A DNA stretch of 64,000 nt. Source: Nocardia alba NBRC 108234. GTDB lineage: Bacteria; Actinomycetota; Actinomycetes; Mycobacteriales; Mycobacteriaceae. Shown here in pieces: positions 20,231 through 27,571 of this stretch. Every line of letters starts with the position of its first letter. The first letter of the stretch is position 1. The notes under the pieces are model-generated. The model was given only the letters and a program-made list of their open reading frames with translations. It was not told the origin of the DNA and did no database searches. The stretch lies in assembly GCF_001612665.1 (NCBI RefSeq), contig NZ_BDAX01000014.1:62001-126000 (forward strand). The letters are read 5' to 3'. A program made the position numbers and the translations under genes.

Positions 20231-21993
20231 GGGATCCTCCGCCACTGTGCCGTGTCACCGAAGATGCCTACCTGGATGGCTCCCGACAGCGAGACACCGT
20301 CTACGCGCGGCCCGGCCGCCGCGACGACGTTGTCCTGCACAATCGGCAACACGGTCGCCAGCTCCCACAGCCGGGGCTCGGCTTCGGCCAGGATCCGCGG
20401 CACCTCGAACCCGCGCAGGGCTTCGTCGATCGAGGGCTGCAGGGTGGGATCGCAGACGCCGCCGATATTGCTGGGCGCCTTGCGATACGCCTCGGCCGCG
20501 GCCAACGCGGGCCCCTCGGCACCGACCGGTTCGACGGGCGGACAGCCGTAGCGGGAGGCGAGCGCGGTGGCGGGATCCCCGCCCGCCAGTTCCCAGCCGA
20601 CGATGGCGTCGATCGAGGAATCGGTGAGATCCTTGCCGTACAGCTCGTCGGCGGCCAGGCCGCGCACGGTGGCATCGATTCCGGCACTGCGCAATTGGTC
20701 GGCGGCGGTATTGGCGACGGCCAGCGCCGACGCGTCCTCGTTGACGGCGCCGATCCGCACCGACAGCCCCTTGCCGTTGCGCGCCACCGAGCGCGGCCGC
20801 GGCGCGGGCGAGGTGGGCGAGCCGGTCTGCGGTGTCTCCGGCGCGCGGCCGTAACCGGCCTCGGCCAGCAGGGCGAACGCCTCGTCGGCCGACATCCGCG
20901 GCGGCGCGGTGGGCACATACCCCGGACTCGACGGCGAAAGCACTTGAGCGCGTGCGGGTTCCACCCAACCGCCGGTCTGCGCGCCGACGGTCGCCAGCAG
21001 CGCCGGGTCGAGCAGCGCGAGCACCGCCTTGCGGACCCGGCCATCGGTGAGGTCGCCGGAGCGGCCGTTGAGCGCGAGTTGCAGTTCCCTGGCCTGCGGC
21101 ATGATCGTGGTCCGCACCGACGGGATCGCGGCCAGTTGCGCCTGGGTCGCCACGCCGCCGTGCACGAGCGCCATCTGCGCGTCACCGGTGCGCAGCGATT
21201 CGGCCAGCTGCGAGGGCGTGCCGCCGCGCCGGAACTGGATCTGATCCGGAGACGCGGGCGTGCCCCAGAAACGGTCGTTGCGTTCGAGCAGGATCTCGTC
21301 GCGTCCACGGTCGACCGACTTGATGGTGAAATTGCCGCCGGAGACCGGGATCTTGTCGACCAGCCCGCTGGTGAACCCACCCGGTGAATCCTTCACCAGG
21401 TGCGAGGGCAACAGATTCGAGAACAGTTCACGCCAGGCCGGATAGGGCTGGGACATGGTGACGGTGACCGTCTTGCCGCCACCCGAGGACGCCACATCGG
21501 CGATGAGCCGGTAACCGGCGGGATCGACCACGCCGGGCTGGCTGATCATCTGCTGCCACAGAAACCGGAAGTCCTCGGCGGCGATCGGAGCGCCATCGGA
21601 CCAGTTCGCCTGATTGCGCAGGATGTAGGTGATCGTGAACGGCTCCTGGGCCGTCACATCAGCCGAGACGATCAGCGAGGAATCGGGCAACCAATCGACC
21701 TGACCGGTATGCACGGGGCTCGGCGCGGCCCGGAACGGGCTCGGCAGCACCATCGAACTCACCGCACTGGTCACCGGCGACTGGTCCGAACGCAGATGCG
21801 GGTTGAACCCGATCCCGATGTCGTCGATCGCGACGACCACGGTGTTCTTCCCCGGCTTGACCTGGGTGGTCTTGGGCGAATCGGAGGACTCGATCGGCGG
21901 TGGCGGATTCGCCGTGCAACCGGCCACGACCGCCGTCGAGGCGATCATCGCCAGCACCATCACGCGCCACCTCGCGCGCCGCCCCGAACTCAC
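20227..21993 (-). CDS. lpqW: Lipoprotein, family 5 substrate-binding-like (LpqW)
   Basis: 588 residues. A lipoprotein signal (WRVMVLAMIASTAVVAGCTA, lipobox VVAGC) precedes a peptide-binding-protein fold (family 5). LpqW in mycobacteria has lost ABC-transport use and steers mannose toward lipoarabinomannan at the PimE branch point. The pimE gene lies 3 kb upstream. A variable Pro/Ser segment lies near residues 390-410. The GTG at 21993 follows TAGAGT by 7 nt with no ribosome site, so it is probably leaderless. A longer frame to 22185 adds 64 arginine-rich residues and crosses a repeat element. Confidence 0.85.
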   Translation of the reverse strand: MSSGRRARWRVMVLAMIASTAVVAGCTANPPPPIESSDSPKTTQVKPGKNTVVVAIDDIGIGFNPHLRSDQSPVTSAVSSMVLPSPFRAAPSPVHTGQVDWLPDSSLIVSADVTAQEPFTITYILRNQANWSDGAPIAAEDFRFLWQQMISQPGVVDPAGYRLIADVASSGGGKTVTVTMSQPYPAWRELFSNLLPSHLVKDSPGGFTSGLVDKIPVSGGNFTIKSVDRGRDEILLERNDRFWGTPASPDQIQFRRGGTPSQLAESLRTGDAQMALVHGGVATQAQLAAIPSVRTTIMPQARELQLALNGRSGDLTDGRVRKAVLALLDPALLATVGAQTGGWVEPARAQVLSPSSPGYVPTAPPRMSADEAFALLAEAGYGRAPETPQTGSPTSPAPRPRSVARNGKGLSVRIGAVNEDASALAVANTAADQLRSAGIDATVRGLAADELYGKDLTDSSIDAIVGWELAGGDPATALASRYGCPPVEPVGAEGPALAAAEAYRKAPSNIGGVCDPTLQPSIDEALRGFEVPRILAEAEPRLWELATVLPIVQDNVVAAAGPRVDGVSLSGAIQVGIFGDTAQWRRIP

Positions 21994-22000
21994 CTTGCGC

Positions 22001-22006
22001 ACTCTA
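22001..22006 (-). promoter_or_regulatory. Candidate -10 box of leaderless lpqW
   Basis: TAGAGT on the minus strand, 7 nt before the lpqW GTG. It is directly adjacent to the edge of the structured repeat (ATAAACACAG just upstream). Confidence 0.45.
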
Positions 22007-22007
22007 C

Positions 22008-22135
22008 TGTGTTTATGAGCGGCTGGCGCCGCTGGGTTGGGCCCTCGTAACCTCGGTCTTCCCTCCCTCCGGGTACTCCTTCGTCGCACCCTCCGGTCAG
22101 TCCGGACCGAGGCGGGCCCAACCCCTGGTGGGCGC
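22008..22135. repeat. Structured intergenic repeat, copy A (full form)
   Basis: The flank GCGGCTGGCGCCGC lies at 22019-22032. Stem 1 is GGGTTGGGCCC (22034-22044) paired with GGGCCCAACCC (22114-22124). Stem 2 is CCTCGGTC (22051-22058) paired with GACCGAGG (22105-22112), with a single C between the right arms. The loop holds CTCCTTCGTCGC and CTCCGGTCAGTCC. Related copies lie near 25988, 42217, 44911 and 59515. It sits between typA and lpqW. Confidence 0.8.
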
Positions 22136-22147
22136 TCGTAAACGCGA

Positions 22148-22177
22148 AGTGGGGCGGTGCCGTAGCACCGCCCCACT
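22148..22177 (-). terminator. Terminator hairpin after typA
   Basis: Perfect 13-bp stem AGTGGGGCGGTGC / GCACCGCCCCACT with a 4-base loop, 15 bp after the typA stop. Confidence 0.75.
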
Positions 22178-22192
22178 GTCGTCATCTATGGC

Positions 22193-24094
22193 TTAGTTCG
22201 CGGCGGCCTTGTCACGGGCCTTGCGACGCGACAGGTCGCGGGCACGCTCGTTGGCGCCGAGAACGACCTTGCGCACGCGAACCACCTCGGGGGTGACCTC
22301 GACGCACTCGTCCTCGGTGCAGAACTCCATCGCCAGCTCGAGGTCGAGCTGCAACGGCTTGGCCATGGTCTCGAAGGTGTCCGCGGTCGCGCTGCGCATG
22401 TTGGTCAGCTTCTTCTCGCGGGTCACGTTGATATCGAGATCCTCGGCGCGCGGGTTGATGCCGACGACCATGCCCTCGTAGGTGTCGGCGCCCGGCTCCA
22501 CGAAGAACTGACCGCGGTCGGCCAGCTGGATCATCGCGAACGGGGTGACGCTGCCCGCGCGGTCCGACACCAGCGAACCGGTGTGGCGAGCGCGGATCTC
22601 ACCGGCCCACGGGGCGTAACCGTGGGCGACGGCGTTGGCGATGCCGGTGCCGCGGGTCTCGGTGAGGAACACGGTGCGGAAGCCGATCAGGCCACGCGAG
22701 GGGACGATGAACTCCATGCGCACCCAGCCGGCGGCGTGGTTGCTCATCTGCACCATCTTGCCCTTGCGGGCGGCCAGCAGCTGGGTGATCGCGCCCAGGT
22801 ACTCGTCGGGGCAGTCGATGGTCAGCTCTTCGAACGGCTCGTGGGTCTTGCCGTCGACCTGCTTGGTGACCACCTGCGGCTTGCCGACGGTGAGCTCGAA
22901 GCCTTCACGACGCATCTGCTCGACCAGGATGGCCAGCGCCAGCTCGCCACGACCCTGCACCTCCCAGGCGTCGGGACGGCCGATATCGAGCACGCGCAGC
23001 GACACGTTGCCGATGAGCTCGGAGTCCAGGCGCGACTTGACCATGCGGGCGGTGAGCTTGTGGCCCTGCACCCGGCCGACCAGCGGCGAGGTGTTGGTGC
23101 CGATGACCACCGAGATGGCCGGCTCGTCGACCGTGATGCGCGGCAGCGCGACCGGGTTCTCCGGATCGGCGAGGGTGTCGCCGATCATGATGTCGGGGAT
23201 ACCGGCGATGGCGACGATGTCGCCGGCCTCGGCGACCTCGCCGGGCTGACGCTCCACACCGATCGTCTGGAGCAGCTCGGTGATCTTGACCGTCTTGGCG
23301 CCGTCGGCGTTGATCCAGGTGACGTTCTGACCCTTGCGCAGCTCGCCCGCGTAGATGCGGACCAGGGCAAGACGGCCGAGGAACGCCGACGCGTCGAGGT
23401 TGGTGACGTGGGCCTGCAGCGGCGCGTCCTTGTTGCTCTTGGGCGCCGGGATGTAGTCCATCAGCACCTCGAACAGGGCGTCGAGGTTCTCGGCGTCGGG
23501 CGCGGAACCGTTCTCCGGCTCGACCTTCGACGCCTTGCCCTCACGGCCCGAGGCGTAGAGCACCGGCAGATCCAGCGCGAGCTCGGCGGCTTCGGCGGCC
23601 TCGTCGTCGAGGTCGGAGGCCAGGTCGAGCAGCAGGTCGTGCGACTCGGAGACGACCTCGGCGATGCGGGCGTCCGGCCGGTCGGTCTTGTTGACCACCA
23701 GGATCACCGGCAGCTTCGCCGCCAGCGCCTTGCGGAGCACGAAACGGGTCTGGGGCAGCGGGCCCTCGGACGCGTCGACGAGCAGCACGACACCGTCGAC
23801 CATGGACAGGCCGCGCTCGACCTCACCACCGAAGTCGGCGTGGCCGGGGGTATCGATCACATTGATGACGGTGACGGAACCGTCGGGGTTATGGCGATGA
23901 ACCGCGGTGTTCTTCGCGAGAATGGTGATGCCCTTCTCGCGCTCGAGGTCACCGGAGTCCATGACGCGGTCGACCAGTTCGGCTCGCTCGGCGAACGCGC
24001 CCGACTGACGAAGCATGGCGTCCACCAGCGTCGTCTTGCCGTGGTCGACGTGGGCCACGATGGCGACGTTGCGAAAATCGCGTGAAGACGACAC
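22193..24094 (-). CDS. typA: Ribosome-associated GTPase TypA/BipA
   Basis: 633 residues. Translation-factor GTPase motifs are AHVDHGKTT near residue 14, DTPGHADFGGEVERG near 82 and NKTD near 136. EF-G-like domains and the TypA-specific C-terminal domain follow (RGTGIANAVAHGYAPWAGEI near 470). It binds ribosomes and assists 50S assembly and stress adaptation. The GTG start follows GCAGGAGGATTGAGGC, a strong ribosome site. The tail ends in a basic KARDKAAAN. It is monocistronic with its own terminator. Confidence 0.96.
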   Translation of the reverse strand: MSSSRDFRNVAIVAHVDHGKTTLVDAMLRQSGAFAERAELVDRVMDSGDLEREKGITILAKNTAVHRHNPDGSVTVINVIDTPGHADFGGEVERGLSMVDGVVLLVDASEGPLPQTRFVLRKALAAKLPVILVVNKTDRPDARIAEVVSESHDLLLDLASDLDDEAAEAAELALDLPVLYASGREGKASKVEPENGSAPDAENLDALFEVLMDYIPAPKSNKDAPLQAHVTNLDASAFLGRLALVRIYAGELRKGQNVTWINADGAKTVKITELLQTIGVERQPGEVAEAGDIVAIAGIPDIMIGDTLADPENPVALPRITVDEPAISVVIGTNTSPLVGRVQGHKLTARMVKSRLDSELIGNVSLRVLDIGRPDAWEVQGRGELALAILVEQMRREGFELTVGKPQVVTKQVDGKTHEPFEELTIDCPDEYLGAITQLLAARKGKMVQMSNHAAGWVRMEFIVPSRGLIGFRTVFLTETRGTGIANAVAHGYAPWAGEIRARHTGSLVSDRAGSVTPFAMIQLADRGQFFVEPGADTYEGMVVGINPRAEDLDINVTREKKLTNMRSATADTFETMAKPLQLDLELAMEFCTEDECVEVTPEVVRVRKVVLGANERARDLSRRKARDKAAAN

Positions 24095-24200
24095 GCCTCA
24101 ATCCTCCTGCTGTTGATGTATTTGGCGCGCATTCATCTGGCATCGCGGCCTGTTACACAGTACCGGTTGCGCGGGGACACCCTCGTGTCAGGCTTTGTAC

Positions 24201-24219
24201 TTAGGCTAGGCTAACTCGC
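24201..24219 (+). promoter_or_regulatory. Candidate IdeR/DtxR iron box overlapping a leaderless -10
   Basis: TTAGGCTAGGCTAACTCGC agrees at 14 of 19 positions with the IdeR consensus as I recall it (TTAGGTTAGSCTAACCTAA); the right half is degenerate. TAGGCT within it lies 7 nt before the ATG at 24220 and would be the -10 box, so a bound repressor would block RNA polymerase. Confidence 0.45.
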
Positions 24220-24396
24220 ATGGGCAAGGTGAAGGCGAAGAAGGTCTCGAGCCTCAAGCCGAAGAAAAAGTGCTGCAGGAAGAAGACGCGCTGCTTCAAA
24301 TGCCCCGTCGTCATCATGCGAATGAAGAAGGCCGAGGCCGCCGGAACGAGCGGTAAAGATCTCAAAAAAGCACTGGAGCTGGCGCGCGCGAAGTAG
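24220..24396 (+). CDS. 58-residue Lys/Cys-rich small protein
   Basis: Reads MGKVKAKKVSSLKPKKKCCR then KKTRCFKCPVVIMRMKKAEA and ends ELARAK. A cysteine motif (CC-x5-C-x2-CP) sits in a very basic chain, suggesting a small metal- or nucleic-acid-binding protein. I recall similar short actinobacterial proteins with CC...RCxxCP but no function. No ribosome site is seen; TAGGCT 7 nt before the ATG suggests a leaderless transcript, and the overlapping IdeR-like box suggests iron control. Codon third positions are less GC-rich than in neighbours, because of the many lysine AAG/AAA codons. Confidence 0.75.
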   Translation: MGKVKAKKVSSLKPKKKCCRKKTRCFKCPVVIMRMKKAEAAGTSGKDLKKALELARAK

Positions 24397-24417
24397 CTGG
24401 AGGCGTACAAACGAGGT

Positions 24418-24705
24418 ATGGGTACTCCGTTGCTTTCCGCTCCCGAGCTCACCATCGCCATGGCCACGTTGCCGCAGTGGTCGCGCGACGGTGACGCCAT
24501 CACCCGCACCGTGCAGGCGCCGAGTTTCCTCGCCGGCATCGAGACGGTTCGCGAGGTCGCCGCGGCGGCCGAAGCGGCCGATCACCATCCCGATATCGAT
24601 ATCCGTTGGCGCACACTGCGTTTCACGCTGAGTACGCATTCGGCGGGCGGGCTCACCTCGCTCGATACGGCGATGGCGCACACCATCGACGGCCTCCTCG
24701 GCTGA
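24418..24705 (+). CDS. Pterin-4a-carbinolamine dehydratase
   Basis: 95 residues. The family motif is EAADHHPDIDIRWRTLRFTL near residue 55, with the histidine pair HHPD, and the C-terminus (GGLTSLDTAMAHTIDGLLG) is typical. The enzyme dehydrates 4a-hydroxy-tetrahydropterin; in actinobacteria without aromatic amino acid hydroxylases its role is unclear. It lies beside pimE and convergent with it (3-bp gap), the same pair as Rv1159A/Rv1159 from memory. GGAGG lies about 16 nt before the ATG, a long spacing; GAGG nearer the start may serve instead. Confidence 0.88.
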   Translation: MGTPLLSAPELTIAMATLPQWSRDGDAITRTVQAPSFLAGIETVREVAAAAEAADHHPDIDIRWRTLRFTLSTHSAGGLTSLDTAMAHTIDGLLG

Positions 24706-24708
24706 GCC

Positions 24709-25953
24709 TCAGCTCGCGGGCACCTCGGCCGCGCGGCGGCCGGGCAGTCGCGCGCGCAACGAACCCCGACCGTGCCAGATCAGCCAGCCGAACAACACGA
24801 ACACGCCGATCACATCGACCGCGCCGAGCCAGGCCAGCGGCCACGGGCGCGGGATGGTCCAGATCGTCGGCTGCGCGAACGAGAGCACCCACGGCACGCC
24901 GACCAGCATCGTCAGCACCCAGAACCCGGCGATGATCCGCGCGACCCGCTCGGCCCGCAGCGGCCCGTAGAGCAGCCACAGCGCGGTCGGGATCAACCAC
25001 ACCCAGTGGTGTGACCAGGAGATCGGCGAGATCATCAGCCCGAACAGCTGCACCAGCACCAGAGTGCCGAGCCGGTCATCGGGGCCGAGAGTGCGCCACG
25101 CGCAGAACGCCAGCACCGCCGTGACCACCACCGCGGCCAGCCACCACGGCCCGGACTGCACGTCGTAGCCGAGAATGCGGCTCAACGCCCCGCGCAACGA
25201 CTGGTTCCACACCGAGCCCACCGGGCCGATCCGGTCGGCGTCGCCGAGCAGGGTGCCGAAATAGCGCTTCGCCTCGTGGGCATTGATGAGAAAACTCACA
25301 GCCACGGTCAGCCCGAAGGCCCCCGCCGACCACAGCACCGTCGCCCAGCGCCGCCGAGCCACGAAGTACAGGCCGGTGATGGCCGGGGTCAGCTTGATGC
25401 CCGCGATCACGCCGACGAGGGTGCCCGAGATCCACCAGCGCGCACTGCGCACGGCCAGCATCGCGCCGAGCACCAGGAACACGTTCACCTGGCCGTAGTC
25501 GATCGTGGTTCGCACCGGCTCCAGCCACACCCCGAGCGCGGTCCAGCCGACGGCCGCGGTGATCCACGGCGTCCGCCTCGCCTTCTCCGCGCCGAGGAGC
25601 AGTTCGAAACTGATCCGGATCACCCCGTAGAGCGCGGCGACCGTGGCCAGCATCCAGCCGACCGCCACCAGCGTGAACGGCAGGTAGTGCAGCGGGAAGA
25701 ACACCAGCGCGGCGAACGGTGGATAGGTGAACGGCAGTGGGAAGTCCGGCGTCACCTCGGAGTAGGTGAAGTCGTAGAGCCGATCGGTGAGCAGCGAGGC
25801 CGAGCCGTCCACGTACACGTGCAGATCGACGACATTGAGCCCGTTCGGGGCGAAGAGCATCCAGGCCAGCCTGGCGAGCACGGACAGTCCGAGCAGCGCG
25901 AGTGCCCATCGGAGGTGTCGGTTCAAGGCCAGGCTTTCGGTCGGACGGGACAT
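24709..25953 (-). CDS. pimE: Polyprenol-phosphate-mannose alpha-1,2-mannosyltransferase PimE-like
   Basis: 414 residues, about ten membrane helices, GT87/DUF2029 family. The first outer loop contains the acidic DLHVYVDGSA (expected catalytic Asp region near residue 45). LPFTYPPFAALVFFPL and the conserved SWSHHWVWLIP near 320 also fit. PimE adds the fifth mannose to phosphatidylinositol mannosides on the outer face of the membrane. Identity rests on family, neighbour (pterin dehydratase) and lpqW nearby; other GT87 enzymes are possible. The ATG at 25953 has GGGAAA about 8 nt upstream. Confidence 0.82.
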   Translation of the reverse strand: MSRPTESLALNRHLRWALALLGLSVLARLAWMLFAPNGLNVVDLHVYVDGSASLLTDRLYDFTYSEVTPDFPLPFTYPPFAALVFFPLHYLPFTLVAVGWMLATVAALYGVIRISFELLLGAEKARRTPWITAAVGWTALGVWLEPVRTTIDYGQVNVFLVLGAMLAVRSARWWISGTLVGVIAGIKLTPAITGLYFVARRRWATVLWSAGAFGLTVAVSFLINAHEAKRYFGTLLGDADRIGPVGSVWNQSLRGALSRILGYDVQSGPWWLAAVVVTAVLAFCAWRTLGPDDRLGTLVLVQLFGLMISPISWSHHWVWLIPTALWLLYGPLRAERVARIIAGFWVLTMLVGVPWVLSFAQPTIWTIPRPWPLAWLGAVDVIGVFVLFGWLIWHGRGSLRARLPGRRAAEVPAS

Positions 25954-25987
25954 CGCGCGCCATTTCCCGGCGCTCCGCTACTTTAGC

Positions 25988-26041
25988 TGTGTTGATTTGC
26001 GGCTGGCGCCGCGGGTTTTCGGCCCTGGCGGGCCGAAAACC
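25988..26041. repeat. Structured intergenic repeat, copy C (mini form)
   Basis: TGTGTTGATTT precedes the flank GCGGCTGGCGCCGC (25999-26012). A single 12-bp stem GGTTTTCGGCCC / GGGCCGAAAACC (26014-26025, 26030-26041) closes on a 4-base loop. The inner stem found in copies A, B and D is missing. Confidence 0.7.
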
Positions 26042-26078
26042 AGGGTGTGGCTGGCTTCAGGGGCGAAACCGCGACATA

Positions 26079-26124
26079 GCGCGCATCAGGGACAACGCTG
26101 TGGGTGGCGCGCGCATCAGCGACA
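26079..26124. repeat. Direct repeat pair, 30-bp spacing
   Basis: GCGCGCATCAGGGACA (26079-26094) and GCGCGCATCAGCGACA (26109-26124) differ at one base. They may be tandem regulator sites upstream of the exported-protein gene at 26321. Confidence 0.45.
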
Positions 26125-26320
26125 CCTAGGGTCACAGTTGCATCAACATCCCCAGGTGTCACACCGGTCAGGACTAGCGTCCATGAGTGTAGTTTCGGCC
26201 GGTGATCCGCTCTGGGCCCGGCGGCTGTACAACACGGCAGCGTTGTCCTTAGAGTGACCCCCGACATCTGGGCTCGACAACCCTCGCCCATCGCAAACCC
26301 GAGGTAAGGACGGCTAGACA

Positions 26321-27097
26321 GTGCTTCGTAGCCGAGGATCGCGGATCGCAACGACCGCTCTCGCCATCGTGGCAGGCGCCATGCTCGCCGCGCCTGCATC
26401 TATCGCCGCGCCCGCTCCCGCGCCACAGGCGGCGCCGATCAGCGTCCCGATGGTGCCGGAGGGCGTCCCAGTCGACGCGCTAGCCGCCTTCGCACCCGCC
26501 GTGGCTGGCCTGATCGCGGGCCCCGCCGACGTCGCGAGCCCGCAGACCGCCCTGCTCGATCAGGCGCGCGCGCTGCTGGCCACGCTGAACCTGCCGCCCG
26601 CCATCAAGGCCACCCTCGAGCGGATCATCACCTTCCTCGACGGCAGCGGCGGCGGCGGTCCCGAACTCCCGCAGGACGGCCCGGCCATCGCGCAGTTCCT
26701 GTACCCGACCATCGGCCAGGGCTGCATCGGTGACGGCGCCGACTCGGTCGGCACCGCGCTCGCGGTGGCCGGTCCGGCACAGCTGCCCCCGCCCGGCCCC
26801 GCCGCCGGACAGGCCGGTTTCGTGTTCACCGCGCTCGGCACCAAGGCCCCGACCGGCGAGCAGAACCCGCCGATGACGGTGCAGTGGCTCAACATCGACA
26901 CCCGACAGTCCGCCACCCAGACGCTGACCGACGAGGCCAAGATCAACCCCGGCGGTCCGGCCACCCTGTCGGCCATCGCGAACACCGGCAACGGCCGCGT
27001 CGTCGCGGTGATCTCGGGCTCGCTCACCACCGCCGCCGAGGGCGCCGCACCGCGCACCTGCACGTTCATGCCGACCCTGGGCTTCTTCACCGTCTGA
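26321..27097 (+). CDS. Exported Ala/Pro-rich protein (Rv1157c/Rv1158c-like)
   Basis: 258 residues. A signal peptide (IATTALAIVAGAMLAAPASI, cleavage near AAPAP) is followed by a Pro/Ala-rich segment and a helical stretch. A C-terminal region has two cysteines (GQGCIGDG, PRTCTFMP) that could form a disulphide. Position beside pimE matches the Ala/Pro-rich secreted proteins Rv1157c/Rv1158c of M. tuberculosis from memory. Function is unknown. The GTG start has AAGGA about 12 nt upstream. It is followed by a clear terminator. Confidence 0.78.
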   Translation: MLRSRGSRIATTALAIVAGAMLAAPASIAAPAPAPQAAPISVPMVPEGVPVDALAAFAPAVAGLIAGPADVASPQTALLDQARALLATLNLPPAIKATLERIITFLDGSGGGGPELPQDGPAIAQFLYPTIGQGCIGDGADSVGTALAVAGPAQLPPPGPAAGQAGFVFTALGTKAPTGEQNPPMTVQWLNIDTRQSATQTLTDEAKINPGGPATLSAIANTGNGRVVAVISGSLTTAAEGAAPRTCTFMPTLGFFTV

Positions 27098-27111
27098 GTT
27101 CAGTTCCCCTG

Positions 27112-27151
27112 CCTCCCCGCGACTCCAGGCCAGACCTGGGGTGCGGGGAGG
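27112..27151 (+). terminator. Terminator hairpin
   Basis: Outer arms CCTCCCCGC / GCGGGGAGG (9 bp) enclose inner arms CCAGG / CCTGG, followed by TTTGCGTT. It lies 15 bp after the preceding stop. Confidence 0.8.
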
Positions 27152-27219
27152 TTTGCGTTGACGGCCGGCCCGTACTCGCGGGGTTCCCGCCGGTGCGGCG
27201 GTGTGGTAGACCGGGATCC

Positions 27220-27570
27220 ATGGCGACCACGTACGGCCCTTCCCGCAATATTCGGTCGGTTCGGAGCAGCCGCTCGATTCTGTCCTATCGGTCCGAGGGG
27301 TCGATTCTCTCGATCGGATCGGCCTATTCGGTGCTCTCGATCGGCAGTGTCGGGTCGGTGCTGTCCATCGGCTCGATCGGGTCGTTCGGGTCCGCGATCT
27401 CGTCGCTGTCGTTCGCCAGTATCGGGTCGGCGCTGTCAGGTCTGTCCCGGTGGTCGCTGCTGTCGTGGCTCGGCGACCACGCCACGCCCGACAGCCGGAC
27501 GGCCCTGTCGGTGATGCCCGACGACGAACCGGACCTGCGGCACGGGTCGACCTGCCACTGCCAGACCTAA
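27220..27570 (+). CDS. Serine-triplet repeat protein, (S-x-x)24
   Basis: 116 residues. Serine occupies every third position without a break from residue 13 to residue 82: 24 triplets such as SIL, SIG, SVL, SVG. The middle follows a nine-residue period (S-V-L-S-I-G-S-V-G). The residues between serines are mostly Ile, Leu, Val, Gly. Serine codons vary (TCG, TCC, TCA, AGC, AGT), so the pattern is held at protein level. A basic N-terminus (GPSRNIRSVRSSR), an acidic tail and a final CHC motif flank it. There is no signal peptide. TAGACC lies 7 nt before the ATG. I do not recognise the family; a repeat solenoid or fibre is a guess. It ends 1 bp from the convergent DUF1906 gene. Confidence 0.7.
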   Translation: MATTYGPSRNIRSVRSSRSILSYRSEGSILSIGSAYSVLSIGSVGSVLSIGSIGSFGSAISSLSFASIGSALSGLSRWSLLSWLGDHATPDSRTALSVMPDDEPDLRHGSTCHCQT

Positions 27571-27571
27571 C

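Larger units (their letters stand above)
25954..26320. other. 367-bp divergent intergenic region
   Basis: It separates pimE from the exported-protein gene. It holds repeat copy C and a 16-bp direct repeat (below). I see no open frame with gene-like codon use. TAAAGT on the minus strand near 25980-25985 may be the pimE -10 box. Confidence 0.5.

Noticed and set aside
22014..22185. N-terminal extension of lpqW through repeat copy A
   Set aside because: Would put 64 basic residues before the lipoprotein signal; the lipobox requires a start near 21993.
22583..24085. 500-codon frame opposite typA
   Set aside because: Antisense shadow; typA is complete with GTPase motifs and a strong ribosome site.
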